From positions 1 through 6,506 of the forward strand of contig PWGF01000478.1 in assembly GCA_003554375.1 (NCBI GenBank): DNA of 6,506 bases, read 5' to 3'. The notes under the pieces are model-generated. The model was not told the DNA's origin, did not search any database, and was given only the letters and a program-made list of their open reading frames with translations. This DNA is from Spirochaetaceae bacterium (GTDB lineage Bacteria > Spirochaetota > Spirochaetia > DSM-27196 > SKKC01). Within the stretch, counting starts at the first letter, position 1. Every line of letters begins with the position of its first letter. Position numbers and translations under genes: made by a program. Positions 1 to 6,506 of this stretch are shown here, in pieces.

Positions 1-202
1 CCCCGCCGGTCTCTGCCCCGCCGGCACAATGAGACCGCCCCTTCGGATCCCGGGCTTCGCGGACCGGCACCTCTGCCGGGCGGCGGACGGGCTCACTCCG
101 ATCGCCCTGCCGCCCGGACCGCCGCTTGCGGGGTATCCGCTACGCCCCCTTGCGCGAAGAGAAGAGCCACGCGCAGCTACACCGGTTCCAGGTTGCCCCC
201 GA
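1..202. other. Non-coding region downstream of the lipoprotein gene, with GC-rich inverted repeats
   Basis: I find no supported gene here. Minus-strand frames give only a 25-codon GTG frame and one GTG frame open to the left edge, neither with a ribosome binding site or recognisable protein. Two inverted repeats are visible: ccggca/tgccgg at 64-69 and 74-79 with a 4-nt loop, and a perfect 9-bp pair at 76-84 and 109-117 with a 24-nt loop. They share bases 76-79, so they cannot form together. No T-run follows on either strand, so this is not a typical intrinsic terminator. The 9-mer ccccgccgg is repeated at 1-9 and 16-24. Confidence 0.4.
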
Positions 203-1741
203 CTATCGCCTCGGGTTCCGTGCCGGCCGGAACCCGAGGGTGAAGGTCTCCACTCCCGGTGGGTAGGTCTGCTCACCTCCCACGCGCAGCCCCGGCTTGC
301 GGCTGTTCCAGGCGCCACCGCGGATGATCCGCCCGCCGCCGCTCGCGCTCCCAGTCCACTCGTTCACGTTCCCGCTCAGGTCGTAGAGGCCCAACGCGTT
401 GGCCTCGCGCGTGGCTACCGGGCGACTGAGTATCGCCGCGCCTTCGCCGACCCCGGCGTTGTCCCAGTACCACGCCACCGCTCCGGTGGCTTCGACGTCG
501 CGGTAGTCGGCGTGTGCTCCCGCGGCGTGGCTCCCGGGCGTCCAGTACCACGGCTCTCGGTACACCGCTCCGTCGCTCAATGGCTCCGCGCCCTCCCACC
601 GTCCGGCAAGCTCGTGCTCGTCGCGGCTCGGCAGGCGAAAGCCGCGGGCGCCCGCCACCGCGGTGATTCCGGCCGGATCAGCGGCGGCATCGGGCCCGGA
701 GCGAAGGACCTCCCCGTCAAGGTAGTAGACCGCGTCAAGCGCCTCTTCTCCGGCTTCGCGGTGCGCGTTGTACCACTCGCTTGCGGCGTTCAGCCACACC
801 ACCGCTTCGCCCCAACTCACCCCGGTCACCGGCTGCTCCGCGGTGTAGTACTCAGCGTACCCCGCGCGCGGTTCGGCGTAGCTCCCCCGCCGCCCGGCGC
901 TCTCGACCGTGTACCCACCCGCTTCCTCGGCCCACGCGCGTACCCACTGCCACAGCGACCACGTTACCGGCGTGCGCCCGATCAGGAAGGGCTCGGTCAC
1001 CCGGGCCTGGCCCAGGTCGTGGAGCCCGCTCGGAAACTCCGCCGCCGGGGCCAGCACGAGCTCCAAGGCAACGTCGGCTCCCGTCGCCTGATAGCGCTCC
1101 CGCGCGCCGGGGCCTTCGCCGGTTTCGGAACGTCTGAGGGTCCCAAGCTCCACCGGCTCCCATTCCCCGTAGAGAACAACGTCCTCGGCGGGTATCGCGA
1201 ACCGGGCACCGCCTGCGTAGCTTTCACCGCTCCCGTCGCGGGCGCTGTTCCAGCCGGTCAATCGGTACCCGGGGCGTGGGGGATCGGCGAGGGTAACTTC
1301 GCTCTCAAAACGGTGCAGGTAGGCTTCTTCGAAACGAGCAACGGCGGCGTCTTCCCATACTCCCTCCGCGTCGAAGCCGACTTCGTAGCGGAGTTCGTAC
1401 TCGGCGGGCTCCCACTGCGCGTAGAGCCGCAGCGATTCGCCGTCTTCGGGCATCCACCGGTCCCCGGGTTCGTAGCCCCGCCCGCTCCCGTCCGGCTCGC
1501 TGTTCCAGCCGGCGAAGTTGTGGCCAACCTTACTCATCTCCCCGGCCGCGGCAACCCGAACGCCTGCTTCCCAGCTCGGAACGTCCTCCGACCCTTCGTA
1601 GACGGCCGGTTCCGGCGCATTCTCACCGCCCGCGGCGTCGTACGCCAAGCGCGGAAGCTCCGCCAGCCCGCAAGCGATCATCGCCCCCAGGACCAACACC
1701 GCCACGAGGCCCGATGCCGGTAACTGCGCACGCTTCCCCAT
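203..1741 (-). CDS. Putative lipoprotein: two InlB-type repeats plus Cys-free FGE/SUMF1-like domain
   Basis: 512-residue predicted envelope lipoprotein. Residues 1-24 form a lipoprotein signal: GKR, a hydrophobic core, then lipobox-like MIAC with Cys24, the only cysteine in the protein. Residues about 58-196 hold two Listeria-Bacteroides (InlB B-type, Flg_new) repeats, each with GWNS..DGSG and ending in Y(A/G).WEP. Residues about 224-512 form an FGE/SUMF1-type domain: FLIGRTPVTWSLW (252-264), PVTGVSW (304-310), GFRLPSRDEHELAGR (367-381), NALGLYDLSGNVNEW (448-462), IIRGGAW (472-478), LGFRPARN (502-509). The paired cysteines used by formylglycine-generating enzyme near the RGG motif are absent, so sulfatase maturation is unlikely and a binding or structural role more plausible. 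The ATG at 1741 is preferred over the TTG at 1822 and GTG at 1789, which overlap gene B and lengthen the signal n-region. I see no strong Shine-Dalgarno before 1741. The gene begins 32 nt after gene B and ends in TAG. Confidence 0.88.
   Translation of the reverse strand: MGKRAQLPASGLVAVLVLGAMIACGLAELPRLAYDAAGGENAPEPAVYEGSEDVPSWEAGVRVAAAGEMSKVGHNFAGWNSEPDGSGRGYEPGDRWMPEDGESLRLYAQWEPAEYELRYEVGFDAEGVWEDAAVARFEEAYLHRFESEVTLADPPRPGYRLTGWNSARDGSGESYAGGARFAIPAEDVVLYGEWEPVELGTLRRSETGEGPGARERYQATGADVALELVLAPAAEFPSGLHDLGQARVTEPFLIGRTPVTWSLWQWVRAWAEEAGGYTVESAGRRGSYAEPRAGYAEYYTAEQPVTGVSWGEAVVWLNAASEWYNAHREAGEEALDAVYYLDGEVLRSGPDAAADPAGITAVAGARGFRLPSRDEHELAGRWEGAEPLSDGAVYREPWYWTPGSHAAGAHADYRDVEATGAVAWYWDNAGVGEGAAILSRPVATREANALGLYDLSGNVNEWTGSASGGGRIIRGGAWNSRKPGLRVGGEQTYPPGVETFTLGFRPARNPRR
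1154..1570 (-). repeat. Two tandem InlB B-type repeats inside the lipoprotein gene
   Basis: Two protein repeats lie at about residues 58-112 and 113-196 of gene C. The GWNS motifs are exactly 85 residues apart (Trp79 and Trp164). At DNA level the 15-mer cgctgttccagccgg occurs identically at 1243-1257 and 1498-1512, spaced 255 nt, and flanking bases are also similar. The rest of the units has diverged, with the second unit longer at its N-terminal side. Such repeats form small beta modules that act as stalks or adhesion spacers in surface proteins. Confidence 0.75.
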
Positions 1742-1773
1742 CCGGCCGGTAGTCTGTCTCGTCTTCGGTATCT

Positions 1774-3045
1774 CTACTCCAGCGGCCACGGGTGCATCTC
1801 CACGTCGTTGACCGGCTGCCAATCTTCAGGCGGGATCGGTCCCTGCTCCTCGTCCAGCTCCAGCCCCGATCCGTGCGCCCAACCGCGTAGCTCACCGGCT
1901 TCGACTTCGTACCAGTACGCCCGCGTTCCCCGATGTTCCACTTCCTGCGCCGTCCGGTCGAGCACGCGAACTGTAGTACCTCCGCTCAATGTACCGCGTA
2001 TCCTGGAGTCATCCCGCGCGAAGCGCCTCACCTCGAGCTCCGCCGAGGTCACCTGACCGCCGGTCTCCCGGAACAAGAGCCCCAAGTCCAAGAGCCAGTC
2101 GCGGAAGGGGGTGGTGTCGAGGAGTTTGGTGGGCGGGTCCAGGTCCAGTGAACCAGTTGTGATCGCGCGCGTAAGGTCGCGAGAGAAGTACATGTCGAAG
2201 CCGCCCCAACTCGGTGATAGCAACTCACCCGTCGGCAAGTACGCACGAATGCTGCCTACGGGTGTCCCATCGTATGCCCTGAGCGAAAAGACGTATCCAT
2301 CTCCGTGGTGTTCCATCGGCAAGATGCTCTTGAATAACGCGGGGGAGATCATCTCCGAAAAGCCCAAGATAGCCATGCTACCGAGGTTACGCGCCAACCT
2401 CTGTCCGCCAAGGATTTCCCCCGTGTCCATTTCGACCACCGTTTCTACGCCATCTCGAGTGATCAGGAGAAGTCGTCCATCCGGAGAGATGTCGCGGGGA
2501 AACGAGCGGTCGGGCTGTCTTCCGGTATCATCGATCACGAACTCTTGCGTCTCCTGCGTGCGCAGGTCATACCATACCAGATCAGCATACAGTCCGCCCC
2601 CGTATTCGGTCGTTTCGACGTAACCCAACTGCAGATGCTCTTCGTATTCCAGGCCGGGACGTCCCGCGTGACGCATATACTCCCGCCAAAGCGAAACCGG
2701 CAGCACCTCTTCCTCTAACGTCCTTACATCCAATGCCCGAAATTCGCCCGGTCGAACAACGATCGGACGTCCGTTCCAGGTCCCGTAGAAAAGGTGATCT
2801 GAGCGGTCGACCACGTCACCCGTCTCCTGATCGATCACCCAGGTCTCCCAATCGCGCGTTTGAATCGAGAAGCATCCGTCCACGTCATGCACGCGCCCCG
2901 TCTCGAACAACACATCGTACTCTCCGACAACCGTGAACTCGAAACTTTCTGCCGCGACAACGGCCCCAGCAAAGAGAAGAACAACCACCAGTGTTGTAGC
3001 CGCGATCTTCCTCACCTTTCCTTGTCTCAACCCTTGACTCATCAT
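1774..3045 (-). CDS. Secreted beta-propeller-like protein with C-terminal bacterial SH3 domain
   Basis: 423-residue exported protein of unknown exact role. An N-terminal signal peptide is visible: basic n-region (KVRK), hydrophobic core (about 15-29), and a probable signal peptidase I cut after Ala32 (VVAA before ES). Residues about 35-320 contain several strand-rich stretches of the form 'hydrophobic strand, D..TGE', such as WVIDQETGD, EMDTGEI and SPDGRLLLIT (187-196). These resemble WD40/TolB-like propeller blades; four or five can be picked out, but the fold is inferred. Residues about 335-397 match bacterial SH3 (SH3b/SH3_3): GTLSGGTTVRVLDR, then WYEV (378-381) and GW (388-389). SH3b domains usually bind cell-wall peptides, which fits the M23 gene upstream. 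The start is chosen from the AGGAG site and signal peptide; a longer frame to 3123 would overlap gene A and bury the signal sequence. GC looks lower than in both neighbours. The mature protein has one Cys (in DGCFS). The stop is TAG. Confidence 0.88.
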   Translation of the reverse strand: MMSQGLRQGKVRKIAATTLVVVLLFAGAVVAAESFEFTVVGEYDVLFETGRVHDVDGCFSIQTRDWETWVIDQETGDVVDRSDHLFYGTWNGRPIVVRPGEFRALDVRTLEEEVLPVSLWREYMRHAGRPGLEYEEHLQLGYVETTEYGGGLYADLVWYDLRTQETQEFVIDDTGRQPDRSFPRDISPDGRLLLITRDGVETVVEMDTGEILGGQRLARNLGSMAILGFSEMISPALFKSILPMEHHGDGYVFSLRAYDGTPVGSIRAYLPTGELLSPSWGGFDMYFSRDLTRAITTGSLDLDPPTKLLDTTPFRDWLLDLGLLFRETGGQVTSAELEVRRFARDDSRIRGTLSGGTTVRVLDRTAQEVEHRGTRAYWYEVEAGELRGWAHGSGLELDEEQGPIPPEDWQPVNDVEMHPWPLE

Positions 3046-3053
3046 CTTCTTCT

Positions 3054-3060
3054 CTCCTAC
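3054..3060 (-). promoter_or_regulatory. Ribosome binding site of the propeller/SH3 gene, overlapping the upstream stop codon
   Basis: Read on the minus strand the site is GTAGGAG. The AGGAG core (3058-3054) sits 8 nt before the ATG at 3045. The TAG stop of the upstream peptidase gene (3059-3057) lies within the same heptamer. This is the strongest Shine-Dalgarno match in the window and fixes the start of gene B at the first of two tandem ATGs; the second ATG (3042) would have 11-nt spacing. Sharing of stop codon and ribosome binding site points to co-transcription and possible translational coupling. Confidence 0.8.
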
Positions 3061-6000
3061 CGGGGCCAGCCGCGGAAGTACAGTTCCGCAAGCTCGTGGG
3101 GGCTGACCCCAAGCTCGCCCCACTCGCTCCGCAGCACGCCTGCGGCCGACTCCCGGACACGGCGCGAACCGTCACCGAACGGCCACCGCGACGCGTGAAC
3201 AATCTCCACCCGCTCCGGGTTGAACACCGTCTGCGGGTCGACGCGCTGCCAGCCAAGGTTGTCTTCGGGTATCCGTCCGACTCTCGTAGCTCGCCGTGTG
3301 TCATCCACGCTAGCGTGCGGCTCATCCCACCGCTCCCACGGTCGCTCCGGGTCCGGCAAGCGCCAAAGCGCTGGATGATCGAAGTATTCGTAGACCTCCA
3401 TGTGTACGTGCGCCGCCCGCGTTCCCTTAACTCCTATAAAGCCGATCCACTGGCCCGGATCGACGCGTACGGCCTCGCCGTGCGCCGTAGGCCCTGTTCC
3501 ATAGCGCCTCTCCAGCTCCGGTAGCACCTCCGCCTCGTCGACGTGAAAGAACAAGTAGACCCTCCCGCGCCGCGGCTGCTCCGGTTCGGTTACAAGGACG
3601 ACCGCGTCGCCGTAATCGTCCGGCGAGTACTGCTGCAACACCAGCCCGTCGTCGGACCCGACGAGCACCACCGGGTTCTCCCGCTCCCGATCTGCCTCGT
3701 CTTGATAGAGCCTCCTATACACCCACACCGCGCCCCCTTCCGGGGCGGTGATCGGAGCACCCAGGGAGGGCCTGCCCTCAGGGACGTAATCGACACCGAA
3801 GTGGTAGTTCAGCCCGGGCCGCCGCATCACTTCGGGGCCGAGCCATCGCCAGCCGGTGGAGCTCGTCACACGCATCGCGTGACCGTCGTAGACCGGTCCG
3901 TCGGGGTTTTGGAAGATGCCGAACTGCGCCAACCGGTCCGGGTACGAGGTCGGCGGTAGGCGGTGGCGGTAACGCAGTCCCGCCGTCGGCGTCAGCTCCG
4001 GTTGTTCGTCTCCCGGGGGCTCCGCCCCGATGATCCCGGTAAACCTCGTTATGTACCGGGCAGTCGAGTCCCACTCGCCGTCCAGTCTTCCCGTCAACGA
4101 CGCGTAAACGTATAGCCGTTGTAAGGCCTCATCCGACGTTACAGCCGGGTCAATGCGCACCGGTTGCTGGTCGCTCAGGTTCCACGGAACCTCCCCCCCT
4201 TGGGGAATCCCCTCCTCGCCCACTCTCGGCCGCGGTGGGTAGGCCGCCGTCGATTGCGTCGCGTAGGGGCGCGTCACGAGCTCCCACGGTTGGCGCCGCG
4301 GTTCGCTCGCGTCGGCGGCGTCCTGCCGCAGCCGCATGAGCCGCCGCACGTGGTAGCGCTCCGCAGCCTCGCCGAGCCCGCCGTCGATGCCCGCCGGGGC
4401 GCCCCAACTCGCCAGCCGCACCGCACCCAGGTCGCGCCGCGTCGTCGCTACGATCACCCGGTTCCACCACTCCGCCGGCTCCGCTCCGGGCGCCGGCGCC
4501 CCCGCTTCGTCCCACACCGTCGCTACGATCACCCCCACATGATACTCCCCCTGCGCCGTCTCGCCCACCAACAGATCTCCCGGACGAATCAAGTGCAGCG
4601 CCGGCACCACCACGCTCATCGCTTCCAGGTCGCTCGCCGCAAACCGCGCACCCGAGCGCGTGAGCGGCAACTCCGCGCGCTCCGAGCCGAACGCCGGCGC
4701 TCCGTCCGCCCCCAGCCCGGGTACCGCGCCCGTCTCGCTCACCAACTCTCCGAAACTCCCGTCCATCCGGTAGTACCCGTCGAGAAGCGCCGCCGGGCGC
4801 TCGCCGAAGACGTTCTCCACCGCCCCGTACAGCTCGTTGAGCTCACCGGCAAACGGAGCTTCGCCGGCATTCAACTGCGCGTCATATCCCGCCATCGCAA
4901 GCGCCCCGCTTACAAGCCCCAACGCGTCCACCCCCGCAAGCCGCTCCGGCTCCCGCACCGACCCCGCCGGCGCTCGCCCGGCGCGTGACGACGCCACGTA
5001 GCCCGGAAGAAACGGCGCGTATCGGTCGGCCTCGCCGTCGAAGTACGCCTGCGCCTCCGCGGCGTCCACGTACTCCAGGTAGCCCTCATAGCCGGCGTCG
5101 TCCACCGCTCGGGTGGTACGCGTCGTCCGCTCCCCCTCAAACGGGTACCGCAGCGGGTACGCCGCCGCCATCGCCTCTTCCTGCCGGAGCATCTTGTACG
5201 CGAAGCTTCGCGGCCCGTCCGCTCCACCGGCCACGTATGGGAGCGGATTGCCCACCACCGGCCGGTCCGATCGGAACCACCCCGAGCCCGGCTCGACAAA
5301 CGGTGTGGTGATCCGCGCCCCCACCGCGTCCGCACCGCCCTCACCAAGGCGAAGCGCCGCCGAGCGCGCCATCTGCTCGCCCAACGCCGCCGCCTCCGGC
5401 GGCGCGCCAAGCTCCTCCGCGCCCCACACGACCACCTGCTCGATCGGGGCGTCCTCGGTCGCGCGCGGAACCATCACCAAGCGGATAGTCCGGCCGTCTT
5501 CTAGCACCCCAACCCGCAGCGCCTCATGCGCCTCCGCGTCGATCACGATCCGCCCCGCCTCCCACGCCGTAAGGCTCTCTTCGTCGAGCGCCCCGACGAC
5601 GTCCAACAACTCCGGCCTGCGGTACACCTCCGAGACCGCCGCCCTGTTCCAGCCCAGCCGCGCTTCGCTCACCGCGGTCCCGATGTGCTGCACCGGGTCG
5701 CCGTCGAACACCAGCATCTCCCCCACCGTCAGCGCCGCGCTCTCCGTACGGTCCACCAGTCGTAGCCCGTGTACCGCCGACGGCGCCCCGTGAAACACGA
5801 ACGCTACCTCGCGCCGTCGCTGCGCCGCATCACCGCCGGCGTACCGCAGGCCGCTCACCGCGAATCCCGGATACTCTTCTCCCTGGTCGGCGAAATCCCC
5901 CGCGTACCGATCGCCCCCGTCGCCGCCGTCCGGCGGCCGGTAGGCGATCTCACTCGTTCTCCCCTCGAGCTCGCGCCACTCCCCCGCCGCGTCACGGTAC

Positions 6001-6506
6001 TCGAAGGACAACGGCCGGTTCTCCCTAAACCAACCCGACTCATTGTGCCGCGAAACGTGCGAGGCGGCAAGCTGAAGCACCACCCCGCCGATCCGCTGCG
6101 GTTCGGCGAACTCGTAGCCGACCCGGATCGTGTGGAAAGGCTCGCCGCGCCGCAGGTGCAGAAGCCCCGCCTCCTCAACAACCCCCGCCGCGCCTTCCGC
6201 GCTCACTCCGGCTCCCGCCGCAACCGCCCCGTCGTTGAGCGACGTCGTCTCCCCCCGCAGTTTCTCATTATCCCGGTCAACAACAACCTCGCCCGCAGCG
6301 TCACTGACTTCCCAAACCCCACGCGCCACCACCCCCGGCGACCACGCGCGGTTGCGCGCGGTGTACAGCGATATCCCGCTCAGACTGACCTCGCCGTCCC
6401 CTTCTTCCGGCGCAGTCAGATCCACCGCGACCGCGGGGCCTCCGGCGTCCCGTACCGTGACCGCGTGCGGCGGGCGCACCGGGCGTACTTCGCCCTCCTC
6501 GTCCAC
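3057..6506 (-). CDS. Large exported M23-family (LytM-type) peptidase with degenerate NlpC/P60-like segment, N-terminus cut by window
   Basis: Predicted peptidoglycan endopeptidase acting outside the cytoplasm. Residues are numbered from the right edge (6506). The C-terminal M23 domain (about 878-1042) is clear: a start motif ending TGWR (884-887), zinc ligands His902 and Asp906 in HFGVD, an APEGG turn (921-925), His988 in FFHVDE, and the HVH motif His1033/His1035. All zinc and catalytic positions expected for M23 are present, so activity is plausible. Residues 527-690 resemble NlpC/P60 (DALGLV at 527-532, RPGDLLV at 641-647, HVGV at 656-659), but the catalytic Cys position is Ala528. Residues about 40-270 look like an F5/8-type-C-like beta domain (NDG at 91-93; GEMLVFDG at 262-269), which is tentative. 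No cysteine occurs in the 1149 visible residues, as is common in exported proteins. The frame is open to the edge. The GTG at 6504-6506 is followed by hydrophilic residues with no signal peptide, so the true start lies outside. The stop is TAG, 11 nt before gene B. Confidence 0.9.
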   Translation of the reverse strand: MDEEGEVRPVRPPHAVTVRDAGGPAVAVDLTAPEEGDGEVSLSGISLYTARNRAWSPGVVARGVWEVSDAAGEVVVDRDNEKLRGETTSLNDGAVAAGAGVSAEGAAGVVEEAGLLHLRRGEPFHTIRVGYEFAEPQRIGGVVLQLAASHVSRHNESGWFRENRPLSFEYRDAAGEWRELEGRTSEIAYRPPDGGDGGDRYAGDFADQGEEYPGFAVSGLRYAGGDAAQRRREVAFVFHGAPSAVHGLRLVDRTESAALTVGEMLVFDGDPVQHIGTAVSEARLGWNRAAVSEVYRRPELLDVVGALDEESLTAWEAGRIVIDAEAHEALRVGVLEDGRTIRLVMVPRATEDAPIEQVVVWGAEELGAPPEAAALGEQMARSAALRLGEGGADAVGARITTPFVEPGSGWFRSDRPVVGNPLPYVAGGADGPRSFAYKMLRQEEAMAAAYPLRYPFEGERTTRTTRAVDDAGYEGYLEYVDAAEAQAYFDGEADRYAPFLPGYVASSRAGRAPAGSVREPERLAGVDALGLVSGALAMAGYDAQLNAGEAPFAGELNELYGAVENVFGERPAALLDGYYRMDGSFGELVSETGAVPGLGADGAPAFGSERAELPLTRSGARFAASDLEAMSVVVPALHLIRPGDLLVGETAQGEYHVGVIVATVWDEAGAPAPGAEPAEWWNRVIVATTRRDLGAVRLASWGAPAGIDGGLGEAAERYHVRRLMRLRQDAADASEPRRQPWELVTRPYATQSTAAYPPRPRVGEEGIPQGGEVPWNLSDQQPVRIDPAVTSDEALQRLYVYASLTGRLDGEWDSTARYITRFTGIIGAEPPGDEQPELTPTAGLRYRHRLPPTSYPDRLAQFGIFQNPDGPVYDGHAMRVTSSTGWRWLGPEVMRRPGLNYHFGVDYVPEGRPSLGAPITAPEGGAVWVYRRLYQDEADRERENPVVLVGSDDGLVLQQYSPDDYGDAVVLVTEPEQPRRGRVYLFFHVDEAEVLPELERRYGTGPTAHGEAVRVDPGQWIGFIGVKGTRAAHVHMEVYEYFDHPALWRLPDPERPWERWDEPHASVDDTRRATRVGRIPEDNLGWQRVDPQTVFNPERVEIVHASRWPFGDGSRRVRESAAGVLRSEWGELGVSPHELAELYFRGWPR

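Noticed and set aside
64..117. Intrinsic terminator for the operon
   Set aside because: Stems exist but no T-run follows on the minus strand, and two alternative stems compete.
203..1070. Active formylglycine-generating enzyme (sulfatase maturation)
   Set aside because: The required cysteines are absent; the only Cys is in the lipobox.
29..1723. Plus-strand open frame of 564 codons opposite the lipoprotein gene
   Set aside because: It is antisense to a gene with clear FGE and InlB motifs. Its product is rich in Pro, Arg, Ala and Val with no recognisable domain. Long antisense frames are expected in high-GC coding DNA.
1739..1822. Longer start (TTG at 1822) for the lipoprotein gene
   Set aside because: It would overlap gene B by 49 nt and place 27 hydrophilic residues ahead of a good lipoprotein signal that begins at the ATG at 1741.
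2111..2623. Plus-strand open frame of 170 codons opposite the propeller/SH3 gene
   Set aside because: No ribosome binding site or domain was seen; the minus-strand frame has a signal peptide and an SH3b domain.
4164..4988. Plus-strand open frame of 274 codons within the peptidase gene
   Set aside because: The composition is Arg/Pro-rich with no domain, and it lies wholly opposite gene A, whose minus-strand frame is continuous and carries M23 motifs.
6504..6506. GTG at the right edge as the true start of the peptidase gene
   Set aside because: It merely coincides with the window edge. The following residues are acidic and hydrophilic with no signal peptide, although the protein should be exported.

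Overview
This is a GC-rich bacterial window. Hand counts on single 60-base rows give 70-77% GC over the first and last genes and 55-60% over the middle one. It carries three protein genes, all on the minus strand and read from right to left in the order gene A (6506 to 3057), gene B (3045 to 1774), gene C (1741 to 203). I see no RNA gene, IS element, CRISPR array or attachment site. The organism cannot be fixed from this sequence. A Cys-free FGE/SUMF1-like lipoprotein with Listeria-Bacteroides (InlB B-type) repeats, next to a large exported M23-type protein, would fit a high-GC spirochaete (Spirochaetaceae-like), but that is a low-confidence inference.

Gene A runs off the right edge, so its N-terminus is missing. 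Its visible 1149 residues contain no cysteine. They comprise a putative F5/8-type-C-like (galactose-binding-like) beta domain, a middle segment resembling an NlpC/P60 peptidase that has lost its catalytic Cys, and a C-terminal M23 (LytM/lysostaphin) zinc endopeptidase domain with all expected ligands. Gene B encodes a secreted protein with beta-propeller-like repeats and a C-terminal bacterial SH3 domain. Gene C encodes a probable lipoprotein with two InlB-type repeats and an FGE/SUMF1-fold (C-type-lectin-like) domain that lacks the catalytic cysteines.

The genes are packed like an operon. The stop codon of gene A lies inside the ribosome binding site of gene B (11-nt gap), and gene C starts 32 nt after gene B stops. 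All three products appear to be exported, and two carry modules linked to peptidoglycan (M23 and NlpC-like; SH3b). The simplest reading is a cell-envelope set: a wall hydrolase, a secreted wall-binding partner and a surface lipoprotein. That joint role is inference from domains and spacing. Positions 1-202, beyond gene C, hold no gene I can support, only GC-rich inverted repeats.
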